64,000 bases of DNA from Planctomycetota bacterium (GCA_002686945.1 NYYZ01000039.1:1-64000), one strand, 5' to 3'; counted from the first letter of the stretch, positions 17,539-26,548 are shown. A program made the numbers and translations. The notes: generated from the letters alone by a model not told the origin.

Positions 17539-19211
17539 TGTCCCCTCGCTCCCGACCTTACCTCTCCGCTCGCCTGATCTATGCGGTATACCCGTCCCGC
17601 AGACAAAGCGCCGACCTCCAATCGACTGCCATCAGGCCAGACAATCCGCAATCCATCGAGTTGCTGCGCCTCGCCCAAACCAAAGTGCAGGCGAGGGTCA
17701 CTGCTGGAAAGAAAGCCTGTCTGGGATCCCACCCAGCGTTTCTGGATCTGCTCTCCCAGCAAACCCTCCACAATCGCTCCAATTGCTTCGCGATTGCCCC
17801 CTTTACCCAGGAGTTCCACCATCAGGCTGTTTCCGCCGCGCCCAAGATTCTCCAACACCACCGGCGCGCCATCCAACACGCCCATGACCAGATCCAAGTC
17901 CCCGTCATGGTCCAAGTCTCCGACCGCTCCCCCGCGCCCGGCGCGAGGCACGCGAAATCCCGGGCCCCCTTGGCCCTCGGGCTCAGAAAAGTGTCCCTGG
18001 CCGTCGTTCTCAAAGATCTGAGCTGACTGGGCGTAACTCGGCCCTCCAGGTACAGCGTCCATTTGTGGATACACATGGCCATTGAAAGCCCATAGATCCT
18101 GATCCCCGTCGCTATCCAGGTCCGCAAAACCACAGGCCCAGCCAAGAGAATTCCATGTGGGCGCATGCAAGCGGGTACGGGTGGTGCGATCGCGCCAGAA
18201 CCCGTCCTTGCCCCGACGATAGAAGGTGAAATAGTCGTTGGAAAAATTGGTGATGAACAACTCCGGCTGCAGGTCTCCGTCCGCATCCCCTAGGGCAATG
18301 CCCATGCCCGCCTGAGGGCCACCCTCCATTGAGAGGGCACAACCCAGGCGCCCTGCCTGGTCCACAAGCGTTTGCCCGTCCTCGTTGCGCCAAAGCTGGT
18401 TTGGCGTGGTGTCATTGGCCACATAGAGATCCGAGTCTCCATCCCCATCCTCGTCAAAGACAATTACACCGAACCCATAGTTGGGATTACGCCCGAGTTC
18501 TTCCCCTGGCTGGACCAACTCAAAGCTTCCGTCTTCCCGACCCAAATACAAGTGGTCCATCTGGGCGGGCAACCCCGTTGGGCCATAGTACACATGCTGG
18601 CCGAGATAGAGACTCTTGCCCCGCTCCTTGATCGCCGCCTGATCGAAGTCGATGTGATTGACGACAAAGAGATCCAGGATTCCATCCCTGTTGAAATCGA
18701 GCCAGGCCGCGCCGGTACTCCAACTCTCATCCCCGAGCCCGCTATCCTCCGTGCGATCCTCAAAAGTCCCATCTCCCCTGTTGAGCAACAGGCGATTCGG
18801 ACCAGACCGAGTAATGTAGAGATCCACATCCCCATCCCCGTCAAAGTCGCAGGCATTGACCCCATAGGCCCGACCACCGGGCGTGGCCGCCAAACTGGAA
18901 TCAGCAGACGCCCGCCGAAATCTCCCGCGCCCATCCCCAAGAAAAAGGGCGTCTGCTCTGGCTTCCCCCGCAGCATTCCCGCCGCCAACAGCAAAAAGAT
19001 CGAGGTTGCCGTCCCCATCAAAATCCCGCAGGGCCACCCCGGCTCCAAAGGAATCGCTGACATAGTCTTTTTGCTCTGTACCGCTGATGTTCTGGAAGTC
19101 CCCTTCACCCACCGACCGAGCTTCAAACCAAAGGTCTGGCTTGGGTGCGCCAGGCCCGCAACCAACCCAAGACAAGCCAAGCAAGAGCAGCAGACGCGCG
19201 GATCGCATCAA
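17535..19211 (-). CDS. FG-GAP/VCBS repeat lipoprotein with ASPIC/UnbV C-terminal domain
   Basis: A signal peptide with lipobox (SWVGC, Cys18) is followed by seven calcium-loop repeats such as DFDGDGNLDLF, DFDGDGDVDLY, DEDGDGDSDLY and DLDSDGDQDLW. These form an integrin-alpha-like beta propeller. The last 100 residues carry an ASPIC/UnbV domain (GNREAIGAIV, FLSSSDPRLHFGLG, LRIVWPDG). At 558 residues it is typical of the CRTAC1-like family that is abundant in planctomycetes and related bacteria. The function is probably cell-surface binding. It overlaps both its upstream TPR gene and its downstream GT-C gene by 4 bases. Confidence 0.9.
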   Translation of the reverse strand: MMRSARLLLLLGLSWVGCGPGAPKPDLWFEARSVGEGDFQNISGTEQKDYVSDSFGAGVALRDFDGDGNLDLFAVGGGNAAGEARADALFLGDGRGRFRRASADSSLAATPGGRAYGVNACDFDGDGDVDLYITRSGPNRLLLNRGDGTFEDRTEDSGLGDESWSTGAAWLDFNRDGILDLFVVNHIDFDQAAIKERGKSLYLGQHVYYGPTGLPAQMDHLYLGREDGSFELVQPGEELGRNPNYGFGVIVFDEDGDGDSDLYVANDTTPNQLWRNEDGQTLVDQAGRLGCALSMEGGPQAGMGIALGDADGDLQPELFITNFSNDYFTFYRRGKDGFWRDRTTRTRLHAPTWNSLGWACGFADLDSDGDQDLWAFNGHVYPQMDAVPGGPSYAQSAQIFENDGQGHFSEPEGQGGPGFRVPRAGRGGAVGDLDHDGDLDLVMGVLDGAPVVLENLGRGGNSLMVELLGKGGNREAIGAIVEGLLGEQIQKRWVGSQTGFLSSSDPRLHFGLGEAQQLDGLRIVWPDGSRLEVGALSAGRVYRIDQASGEVRSGARGQ

Positions 19212-20242
19212 TCGTCCTTCTCCGTGGCTTGACTCGCCTGCTCGATCAGATCGCGCACATGTGCGCGCAAATGCACAGTTTCCCTGCGATCGGGATCTCG
19301 CAAGAGCGCCAATTCCAAGGTCTCCAACGATGCACCTAGTTCACCCAGGGCCAGAAACAAGCGAGCCTGAGCAAGGAACACACGCGGGTCAGCAGGTGCC
19401 ACGTCTATTGCCTGATGAGCATGGTTGCGCGCAGCGTTCCGATCCCCAGCAGCCAAAGCCATCTCGCTGCGCTCCATCCAGGGGCGCGGGTCGTACTCGG
19501 CCAGGGAAGTGACCAACTCAAAGTGGACTAGGGCGGTGTCCGGATCCCCTTGCAGGCGGGCGATGCGCCCCGCCACCATATGCGCCTCGGGATTGTCATG
19601 TTTGAGTCCAAAGGCCCGATCAACCCAGTCCTGGGCATCGTCCACAAAGCCCAGGTCCAAGTGCGCCGCCGCTGCCGCGGCCGCGAGCATGGCATCACCC
19701 GGCTGAGCCTGAGTCGCCTGCAAGGCCGTCAAGAGCACCTGCTCGGCTCCAACAATGCGCTCGAACTCAGCCAGACCTTCTTCGGCCGCAAATTCATTCC
19801 CCAAACGACGCTCCACCTGGGCCAGGCGAAACCAGGCTTCCTTGCGCAAGGGTTCGCGCTCAAGAGCAAGTGAGAAGGCAGCTTTGGCCGCTATGTCCCG
19901 CCCCTCAGCCTCATGGGCTTCGCCACGCGTCTGATGAAAACGCGCACTGTCAAGGCCCATTGCCTCTGCACGATCGAGCGCTTCAGAAACACCGGCCAGA
20001 CCGGAGAGCAAACGCATCTCCCCCAAGCGATGCCAGGCTCCGACATGATCAGGATCAAGTTCCAGGGCCCGAGCCAACAACTCCGCAGCCCTTGGCGTGT
20101 TTCCCGTACCGGCCACCGCCTGAGCTTCGATGATCAAGTCACGCGCACGATCCTTTGAAGTCTGGGGCTGCACCGACTCTGAACCGTCGCTGCAAGCGAT
20201 GGCCAAGAGCAGGGACACGGTCAGGGGCAGGAACAATCGCAT
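19208..20242 (-). CDS. TPR-repeat lipoprotein
   Basis: MRLFLPLTVSLLLAIAC ends in a lipobox (Cys17). The remaining 327 residues are tetratricopeptide repeats, for example ARAAELLARALELDPDHVGAWHRLGEM. It is the first gene of the minus-strand operon that continues with the FG-GAP/UnbV, GT-C/TPR and sulfatase-like genes; the stop overlaps the next start. TAGACT lies 9 bases before the ATG with no Shine-Dalgarno sequence, so the message may be leaderless. TPR lipoproteins paired with UnbV proteins are a recurring arrangement, but no activity is known. Confidence 0.85.
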   Translation of the reverse strand: MRLFLPLTVSLLLAIACSDGSESVQPQTSKDRARDLIIEAQAVAGTGNTPRAAELLARALELDPDHVGAWHRLGEMRLLSGLAGVSEALDRAEAMGLDSARFHQTRGEAHEAEGRDIAAKAAFSLALEREPLRKEAWFRLAQVERRLGNEFAAEEGLAEFERIVGAEQVLLTALQATQAQPGDAMLAAAAAAAHLDLGFVDDAQDWVDRAFGLKHDNPEAHMVAGRIARLQGDPDTALVHFELVTSLAEYDPRPWMERSEMALAAGDRNAARNHAHQAIDVAPADPRVFLAQARLFLALGELGASLETLELALLRDPDRRETVHLRAHVRDLIEQASQATEKDD

Positions 20243-20251
20243 GGTGGGCAG

Positions 20252-20257
20252 AGTCTA
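20252..20257 (-). promoter_or_regulatory. Candidate -10 hexamer TAGACT before the TPR-UnbV operon
   Basis: The hexamer is read on the minus strand and stands 9 bases before the ATG at 20242. No Shine-Dalgarno sequence is present, which fits leaderless transcription. Confidence 0.45.
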
Positions 20258-20305
20258 GACGCCTGCTCCCTACGGTCCAACTGTCGGCGTGTGGGAGATC
20301 GGAGG

Positions 20306-21130
20306 CTAAATCCCAGAAGTTGCCGCACCCGGTGCTCCCTGTGCCTCAATCGAGGAAAGCACGGTCAGAATCTCGGCCGCAGCGGCGAGCGCGATAGCGC
20401 CGGGTTCCTTGGATGGCCGTGCCCCACCGATGGGGCAATGCACACGCTCAAGTTCCTCTGCATTCATGCCCCGCTGGATCAAGCGGCCCCGAAACCGTTG
20501 CCACTTGCGTTCTGACCCGATCATGCCAAGGTAGGGGAATGGGCGCTTGAGCGCCGCCTCCAGCAGCGTCAGATCGAGAGCGTGATCGTGGGTCATGATC
20601 AAGACGCAGGTGTCAGGGCCAAGGGTATCCAACTCCGCTTCTGGCGCAGAACTGAAAACCACAGGAATGGCCGCATCAGATGGCAATCTAGGTTCCAGGG
20701 TGTCCTCGGATCGAGAGTCGATCAACAGGACCTCGGCTCCCATCCAAGGCGCCAACCCGCCCAAGGCCTGGCCCACATGCCCCGCCCCAAAAACCGCAAC
20801 CTGCCGCGCTTGCCAAAGGAAGACCTCGATCAACAATGAAACCTGGCCGCCGCAGCATTGACCCACCCGTTCGGCCAGAGGCAATTCCAAGCTCTCGGTG
20901 CTGGTTGCTCCAGCAGCCAACAACTCACGGGCACGCTCCATGGCCATGTGCTCAAGTCGTCCGCCGCCGATGGTTCCAAAAGCCAGCCGGTCGGCAGTCA
21001 CAATCATGCGCGCTCCCACATCGCGCGGTGTACTGCCGATGATGCCGACGACCGTGACCAGAGCGCAGTGCGTCCGGGCTCGGCGCAGACTGGCCAACTC
21101 CTCGATCCAGCGTTGTTGGTCGTGTGCCAT
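20306..21130 (-). CDS. xdhC: XdhC/CoxI family molybdoenzyme maturation protein
   Basis: XdhC-type proteins bind sulfurated molybdenum cofactor and insert it into xanthine dehydrogenase-like enzymes. The N-terminal XdhC/CoxI domain shows VGIIGSTPRDVGARMIVT, FGTIGGGRLEH and CCGGQVSLLIE; the C-terminal Rossmann part shows VAVFGAGHVGQAL, IMTHDHALD and GMIGSERKWQRF. The start at 21130 (MAHDQQRW) gives 274 residues; 13 further upstream residues are open but lack family character. A TACACT hexamer lies 17 bases upstream. No molybdenum hydroxylase subunit is encoded in the window, so this maturation factor is separated from its target. Confidence 0.88.
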   Translation of the reverse strand: MAHDQQRWIEELASLRRARTHCALVTVVGIIGSTPRDVGARMIVTADRLAFGTIGGGRLEHMAMERARELLAAGATSTESLELPLAERVGQCCGGQVSLLIEVFLWQARQVAVFGAGHVGQALGGLAPWMGAEVLLIDSRSEDTLEPRLPSDAAIPVVFSSAPEAELDTLGPDTCVLIMTHDHALDLTLLEAALKRPFPYLGMIGSERKWQRFRGRLIQRGMNAEELERVHCPIGGARPSKEPGAIALAAAAEILTVLSSIEAQGAPGAATSGI

Positions 21131-21147
21131 GGGGATTGCCAGGAGCC

Positions 21148-21153
21148 AGTGTA
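21148..21153 (-). promoter_or_regulatory. Candidate -10 hexamer TACACT upstream of xdhC
   Basis: Read on the minus strand, TACACT ends 17 bases before the chosen ATG. It belongs to the TA(G/C)ACT group of hexamers seen near starts in this window. Confidence 0.35.
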
Positions 21154-21266
21154 ACTGACCAGTGGGCAATAGGTGTGATGCCCTGGACCTCGCCCCTCAA
21201 CAGTTAGGGCCTACCCCGCCAGAACGTGATCATGAACAGCGAAGACCCTGACGAAGCACATCAAGA

Positions 21267-21343
21267 TGGTGGGCCGTAGTGGACTCGAACCACCAACTTC
21301 CACCGTGTGAGGATGGCACTCTAACCAATTGAGTTAACGGCCC
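21267..21343 (-). tRNA. tRNA-Val(CAC)
   Basis: The minus strand folds into a complete cloverleaf: a 7-bp acceptor stem (GGGCCGT with ACGGCCC), a D stem ACTC/GAGT with AATTGGTTA loop, and an anticodon stem CCATC/GGTGG around the loop CTCACAC. The anticodon is CAC, reading GUG for valine. The variable loop has five bases, and the T arm GGTGG/CCACT surrounds TTCGAGT. Discriminator A and CCA are encoded at the 3' end. It stands alone between xdhC and the sulfatase gene. Confidence 0.95.
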
Positions 21344-21465
21344 TCTTGAGGGGGCGGGATCTTACTCCCGAAGCCGGGGTCTGGCGACAAGAATTTGGCG
21401 GGTTGTAGCCCAGGGATCCTTGTGACCCTAAACGAGAGCCAACCAACCCCTTGCTATCCCCCTCC

Positions 21466-23106
21466 TCAGTCCCAGGGCGTCATCCGTTGACGCTTGCTGG
21501 GCTTGAAACCAATGCGATGGGCAACTACTTCGATTTCGGGCACCTCGGGCAGCACTGTGCTGGCCTCATAAACCCACCAGACTTTTGCGCCAGTAACACG
21601 CCAGCCGATGGAAGCTCCGGGGGTGGCGCAAGCAAGCCCATGATCCGACGTCACGGTCACGGGCTCAGTCGTTGGCTGCTGCCCCGTAGGAGGCCAGAGC
21701 TTGGTGCGCACCATCTCGCCCTCGGGCAACAGACCTAGATCTCCGGTGGCCTGCATCCACACACGCAGGTTTTCTTCCAAAGCCGCTGCGCGCTCAGCAT
21801 GCTGCGGATCGTCGATGAGGTTGTACACCTCGTGGGGATCGGCTTGTGTGTCGTACAACTCCCGCGGGGGCTTGGGCGTCAACAGCATCTGCCATTGAGT
21901 TGCGTTGGCCTGCCCACCGGCCTGCAAACTCTTGATGTCCTCCATCATGGGAATCGAATTGGCATAGGCCACAGGATAGAGATGTGGCTTCTCTGGCATC
22001 AGATTGAGCAGCAGCCGCCAGCGGCCATCGGTAATAGCCCGGGTGCGATCGGTTTCCGAGTCCATACGATCCGCATGAATGGTCACATGGGGTCGGCCCT
22101 TCACTTCATGCTTCCCAAGAAAAGCGCGTCCACCCATCCAGTCCCTGGGTTGGATCCCCGCCAGGGACAAAACCGTCGGCGCAAAGTCGATGAAGCTCAC
22201 CAGCCGCTCGACAATCGCCGACTTGCCCCCTGGCAAGCGCACGATCAAAGGCACGTGGGTTCCAGAGGCATATGAACTGCGCTTGCCCCGAGGCAGACCT
22301 ACCCCATGATCGGCGAAGAAGAACACCACCGTTTCTTCAAGCAGTCCATCTTGCTTGAGTTGGCCCAGAATCTCTCCCACCTGCTGATCCATCGCCGCGA
22401 TGTTGTCGTAGGTGCGGGCCAGATCCTGACGCACGAGGGGCGTGTCAGGATAATAGGGCGGCACACGGATGTGAGCTGGATCGGTGACCTTTGGATTGCG
22501 CTTCGCCTTGGGAAAAGTACGGCTCTCGTGCGTCGTGGCCAGATTGAAGACGCTGAAGAAAGGCTGCGAGGGATTGGGGCGATTACGCCAGTGAGCCTTC
22601 CCATTGCTCTGGTCCCAAACCGTCACCGGCTCGCGAAACTGATAGTCGCGCTTGGCGGCATTGGTGCAGTAGTAACCAGCCAGGCGCAGGATCTCTGGGA
22701 AGCAGCGCACCTCCGGGGGTGGGGTAGCTTCATAACTGGGGATCGCCGCATAAGCAGCGGGATTACGCTTCACCGCAGCCGAACTGGGCTTTCCGGCGCG
22801 GTGATGCATGGAACCAATCGCCGTAGCCCAACATCCGGTTATCAGAGTTGAACGGGCGCAAGAGCAAACCGGTGAGGTGGCGTGTGCCTGGGTGTAGCGC
22901 AGACCCTCTGCAGCGAGAGCGTCTAAGTTCGGTGTCTGGGCCAGAGTATCCCCGTAGCAACCAAGCCAGGGACTCATGTCTTCAACCGAAATCCAAATGA
23001 TGTTCAGAGGGCGTGCCGAGTCTGACTCGACCGCATTACCCTGGGCGTAGACAATGGACGCGGTACCCAAGGCCAGTCCTGGCCACAAAAGCAAAGCCCA
23101 GCGCAC
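21466..23106 (-). CDS. Exported sulfatase, heparan N-sulfatase-like group
   Basis: A signal peptide (about residues 1-22) precedes a sulfatase domain with metal-binding IIWISVEDMSPWLGCYG and distal FFFADHGVGLPRGKRSSY. The nucleophile motif reads C-S-C-A-R at residues 81-85 followed by STLITG. Cys81 is the expected formylglycine precursor, but the proline of the C-x-P-x-R motif is replaced by Cys. The ELYDTQADPHEVYNL segment marks the C-terminal subdomain. The 546 residues resemble the N-sulfoglucosamine sulfohydrolase-like group acting on sulfated glycans; the substrate is inferred only. It starts 3 bases after the sigma factor stop, so it belongs to that operon. Confidence 0.9.
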   Translation of the reverse strand: MRWALLLWPGLALGTASIVYAQGNAVESDSARPLNIIWISVEDMSPWLGCYGDTLAQTPNLDALAAEGLRYTQAHATSPVCSCARSTLITGCWATAIGSMHHRAGKPSSAAVKRNPAAYAAIPSYEATPPPEVRCFPEILRLAGYYCTNAAKRDYQFREPVTVWDQSNGKAHWRNRPNPSQPFFSVFNLATTHESRTFPKAKRNPKVTDPAHIRVPPYYPDTPLVRQDLARTYDNIAAMDQQVGEILGQLKQDGLLEETVVFFFADHGVGLPRGKRSSYASGTHVPLIVRLPGGKSAIVERLVSFIDFAPTVLSLAGIQPRDWMGGRAFLGKHEVKGRPHVTIHADRMDSETDRTRAITDGRWRLLLNLMPEKPHLYPVAYANSIPMMEDIKSLQAGGQANATQWQMLLTPKPPRELYDTQADPHEVYNLIDDPQHAERAAALEENLRVWMQATGDLGLLPEGEMVRTKLWPPTGQQPTTEPVTVTSDHGLACATPGASIGWRVTGAKVWWVYEASTVLPEVPEIEVVAHRIGFKPSKRQRMTPWD

Positions 23107-23109
23107 GGC

Positions 23110-23793
23110 CTAGTCCTTGGACTTGTCCCCGAGCACATGCTTGAGGCGGTCGCCCAGTTTGCCTTCAGCCCGTCGCAACATCATACGCACAGCGTCTTCT
23201 GACTTACCGTCCATTCTCTCTCCTGCAGCACGCAATGTCAGGCCCTGGAAGAAAACCAGAGTGATCGCCTGACGATGTTCAGCTGACAACTCTTCAAGTG
23301 CCTGATGCAACAGGACAAACGACTCGTCTCGGGCCACCACTCGGGTAACTGAGAGATCTTCGGTGGGAAAGTCCTGGCCAGGGCGGTCAGGGTCATTGGA
23401 GCCCGCGTCAATGGGGCGCTCAAGAGTCGTGTCCCGCTTGCCAGCGCTGTAAAATTCCGCCCGATCACGAATCTTGTTCTGGAGGATCTGAATCAGCCAA
23501 CGCAGGAGCGAGCCCTCGCCCTGATACTGGTAACGCGCAAAGTCCCGGGTCGCCTCGCGGAAAGTCGTCTGCGCCAGATCGTCAGGTTCTTCCTTTGCGC
23601 GCAGGCGAGCCCCAAGCTGGCGCCGCGCCACCTGGACCATGGTCTCGTGATAACGAGTGAACAGATCGTTGAGCGCCTTGGTGTCCCCGGCCTGGGCCTG
23701 ATTCACCAATTCCTCGACCTCAGAGGTGAGGAACTCTTCCGGAAGCTCAATTGCAGGGCCTTCGGAGGGCTGGGAATCGTCGGGGAGAGACAT
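23110..23793 (-). CDS. ECF-type RNA polymerase sigma factor
   Basis: Region 2 is seen as NDLFTRYHETMVQVARRQLG and DDLAQTTFREATRDFARYQ, with WLIQILQNKIRDR for region 2.4. Region 4 is seen as LEELSAEHRQAITLVFFQGLTLRAAGERM and EDAVRMMLRRAEGKL. At 227 residues it has an acidic N-terminal extension of about 25 residues and a long linker between regions 2 and 4. This resembles the planctomycete-type ECF groups that often work without a dedicated anti-sigma factor; none is seen here. The following sulfatase gene is 3 bases away, so this factor may control sulfated glycan use. The chosen ATG has AGGAG 13 bases upstream. Confidence 0.88.
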   Translation of the reverse strand: MSLPDDSQPSEGPAIELPEEFLTSEVEELVNQAQAGDTKALNDLFTRYHETMVQVARRQLGARLRAKEEPDDLAQTTFREATRDFARYQYQGEGSLLRWLIQILQNKIRDRAEFYSAGKRDTTLERPIDAGSNDPDRPGQDFPTEDLSVTRVVARDESFVLLHQALEELSAEHRQAITLVFFQGLTLRAAGERMDGKSEDAVRMMLRRAEGKLGDRLKHVLGDKSKD

Positions 23794-23811
23794 GGGTCTG
23801 GGACAGCTCCT

Positions 23812-23817
23812 ATTCTA
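23812..23817 (-). promoter_or_regulatory. Candidate -10 hexamer TAGAAT upstream of the sigma factor gene
   Basis: TAGAAT on the minus strand lies 18 bases before the sigma factor ATG and is directly followed by AGGAG, a possible ribosome binding site. No -35 consensus was found. Confidence 0.35.
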
Positions 23818-23898
23818 AACCAGACGCATCCCAGATGGGGTAATTCCAGCTTCCCCTGGACTTGTTTCAAGGCATCGCAGCTCACATTCAGGAAAGGC

Positions 23899-26052
23899 TC
23901 ACGCCGATCCATCCGCCAGCAAGCCCAAGAAGTCCTTTTCCAACAGAACTTGCACACCCTTGTCCTGTGCCTTCTTGGCCTTGCTGCCGGGCTTGCCTCC
24001 CTGGACGAGGAAATCGGTCTTGATACTTACAGAAGAGGAGACGCGCCCACCGCGATCCTCTACCAACTTCTTGGCTTCAGCCCTGGTGGTGCCAACCAAT
24101 GTACCGGTGAACACAACAGTCTTCCCCTCAAAGGGTCCGCCCCCCTCGACAGCAGCTGGATATTCAATGGTCATTCCACCCTCGAAGAGGCGTGCGAAGA
24201 GAGCCTCGCTCTGTGGCCTGCCGAACCACTCGACTATGCGCGCCCCGTCGATGGGTCCGATGCCATCAATCTGTTCCAGGTCGGAGAGTTCGGCTGCCTT
24301 CAGCCCATCCAAATCTGCAAAGGAGCGCGCCAGCAAGCGAGCGGTAGCTTCTCCCAGCCCCGGAATTGAGAGACCTGCAAGCAACCTGGCAAAGGGCGCT
24401 CGGCGCCGTTCTTCCAGTTGAGCCATCAGCTTGGCTGCGCTTTTTTCGCCCCAACCATCAAGGCCGGAGAGTTGTTCGGCTCGTAGATGGAAGAGGTCCG
24501 CCGGATCCTCAAGCAGTCCCTCTCCATAGAGTTGAACGATCAGTTTCTCGCCAATTGCATCGATCTCAAGGCCGCCGCGTCCAGCCAGGACCACCGTACG
24601 TCCAACCAATTGCGGGCGGCAAGCGTAGATGTTGGGGCAGGAGAAATACTTGCCGGACTCCTCCACTTCGCAGCCGCAGGCGGGACAGTGGGATGGCATC
24701 AAGAGGGCCTCGCCATAGCGCCAGACGACGCCGGGCGCCACATCGGGCTCAGCCTCGCCCGTATCCTCCAAGGTTGTGTTCAAGAGGCTCCCCGGAATCC
24801 GCTGGTTCCAGTCCTTTGGCGCTTTACCCTTGGACTTGCGCTCCACACCGACGATCTTGGGAATCACATCCCCGGCGCGCTTTAGGGAGACTCGATCACC
24901 CACACACAGCCCGAGCTCCGCCACATGATCGGCCGTGTGCAGAGTGGTATGGCGCACCACGACCCCCATGACCGTCACCGGATCCAAATGAGCCCGCGGG
25001 GTCAAGCGTCCACTGACCCCCACCTGCACCTCTATCGCACGCAGAGTCGTAACCGCCAACACGGCCTTGAACTTCTGAGCGTACTGCCAGCGCGTCGAGC
25101 GTGCAGTTGTGCCAAGCCGCTTGCGCAGTGCGATCGAATCCAACTTGCACACCACCCCGTCCACTTCAAAAGGCAGGTCATCCCGGGCCTCCTCCATCTC
25201 CCGGTGATAGGCCAAACAGGCCTCCAGCCCCTTGACTCGACTCCCCAAACCAGAATCGGGCAAGCCCCAATCTCGTAGAGCAGCCACCATCTCCGTGTGA
25301 GTCTCAAAGGGATCAGGCCCTACTATCCGGGGCGCAGAGTAAAGGTGAAATTCCAATGGGTAGCGCGCCACCTCGACTGGATCATTTCGCCGAATGGCCC
25401 CGGCAGTAGCGTTACGCGGGTTAGCCAGTTGGGGTTCGCCTCGCTCCCTGCGGTCCGTATTGAAAATGTCCAATGCAGCTTTGGCTATCAACACCTCCCC
25501 CCGCACTTCGAGCAACTTGGGCAACTCTCGCTTGGATCCATCAAGAACCAGGGGCAGGTTGCGCACAGTACGCAAATTGGCGGTCACATCTTCCCCTTCC
25601 ACGCCGTCTCCGCGAGTCAACCCGCGTACAAGCACACCGTCTTCGTAGATCAGAGCGGCGCTGACCCCATCGAACTTGGGTTCGCATGACCAAGAAAGGG
25701 ACTCCACTTCATCCATGCCCAGGAATCGCTGAATCTTCTCCACAAACTCCTTGACCGATTCCACGTCAAAGAGACTGGCAATCGAGAGCATCGGCACCTC
25801 GTGGCGCACCTTCATGAAGCCCTGTCCCTCGGACAGAGCCGAGCCCACGCGTTGAGTTGGACTCTCGGGAACCACGAGGATGGGGTGATCCTCTTCTAGC
25901 TTGAGCAGTTCTCCAAACAGGAGGTCATAGTCCTGATCCGAAACCTCCGGCGAGGCCTCCACATAATAAAGTCGGTCATGGCGCAGGATGCTCTGGCGCA
26001 ACTCCGCTGCCCGCGCCTGCACGGAAGCTGAAACTCTCCTCTCTGGCGTCAT
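23899..26052 (-). CDS. ligA: NAD-dependent DNA ligase
   Basis: LigA seals nicks in replication and repair using NAD. With the start at 26052 the protein has 717 residues. The Ia/adenylation domains come first, with the AMP-accepting Lys126 in CEPKFDG, then the OB domain, a four-cysteine zinc finger (CPACGCEV, then CPNIYAC), helix-hairpin-helix repeats (LDGWGEKSAAKL, IDGIGPIDGARI) and a C-terminal BRCT domain (GKTVVFTGTLVGTTRAEAK). The start is chosen because ATG 26052 overlaps the TGA of cdd as ATGA; another ATG four codons upstream is possible. Confidence 0.96.
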   Translation of the reverse strand: MTPERRVSASVQARAAELRQSILRHDRLYYVEASPEVSDQDYDLLFGELLKLEEDHPILVVPESPTQRVGSALSEGQGFMKVRHEVPMLSIASLFDVESVKEFVEKIQRFLGMDEVESLSWSCEPKFDGVSAALIYEDGVLVRGLTRGDGVEGEDVTANLRTVRNLPLVLDGSKRELPKLLEVRGEVLIAKAALDIFNTDRRERGEPQLANPRNATAGAIRRNDPVEVARYPLEFHLYSAPRIVGPDPFETHTEMVAALRDWGLPDSGLGSRVKGLEACLAYHREMEEARDDLPFEVDGVVCKLDSIALRKRLGTTARSTRWQYAQKFKAVLAVTTLRAIEVQVGVSGRLTPRAHLDPVTVMGVVVRHTTLHTADHVAELGLCVGDRVSLKRAGDVIPKIVGVERKSKGKAPKDWNQRIPGSLLNTTLEDTGEAEPDVAPGVVWRYGEALLMPSHCPACGCEVEESGKYFSCPNIYACRPQLVGRTVVLAGRGGLEIDAIGEKLIVQLYGEGLLEDPADLFHLRAEQLSGLDGWGEKSAAKLMAQLEERRRAPFARLLAGLSIPGLGEATARLLARSFADLDGLKAAELSDLEQIDGIGPIDGARIVEWFGRPQSEALFARLFEGGMTIEYPAAVEGGGPFEGKTVVFTGTLVGTTRAEAKKLVEDRGGRVSSSVSIKTDFLVQGGKPGSKAKKAQDKGVQVLLEKDFLGLLADGSA

Positions 26053-26510
26053 GACTCTTCGCAATCAGCCGCGCCTGCCCCATCAGGGCGCCCAAGCAGG
26101 CCCCCATGAAAAGCCCCGGGCAGCAGTTCCTTCAAGGTCGCGCGGCCTACAATTCCCTCAGGCCCGCCCCATGCGATCTCAAGATCCAGGCCGAACTCTG
26201 CCATGAACTGGCGGCATGCTCCGCAAGGGGGGACCTTGGCCTCCCCCACAAAAGCAATCACCATTGAGCGATACCCGCGCGACCCGCTAGCCACCGCACT
26301 GCACACCGCCGCCCGCTCTGCACAGATCGTCAAGCCATAGCTCGCGTTCTCCACATTGCAGCCCACATGTACCACCCCCTCTGAATCCAGCAAAGCCGCC
26401 CCAACGCAAAATTCCGAGTAGGGAGCATGAGCTTGATTGACCACTTCAAGAGCCGCGGCAAGCAGTTCATTTTCTTTGAGAACGGGCGTTTGCACGGGGG
26501 CAATTATCAC
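26049..26510 (-). CDS. cdd: Cytidine deaminase
   Basis: This pyrimidine salvage enzyme converts cytidine or deoxycytidine to uridine or deoxyuridine. Zinc-binding motifs are CAERAA (Cys and catalytic Glu) and PCGACRQF, the pattern of the small tetrameric class, and APYSEFCVGAAL with NVENASYG form the substrate pocket. No ATG is available at the right place. GTG 26510 gives 153 residues and GTG 26495 gives 148; both are close to the usual 130-150. Longer readings would run into the upstream gene, which ends at 26549. The stop overlaps the ligA start. Confidence 0.9.
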   Translation of the reverse strand: MIIAPVQTPVLKENELLAAALEVVNQAHAPYSEFCVGAALLDSEGVVHVGCNVENASYGLTICAERAAVCSAVASGSRGYRSMVIAFVGEAKVPPCGACRQFMAEFGLDLEIAWGGPEGIVGRATLKELLPGAFHGGLLGRPDGAGAADCEES

Positions 26511-26548
26511 CCTTTTCGACCTTGGGGTCAAACCAACGCACCGAACCC

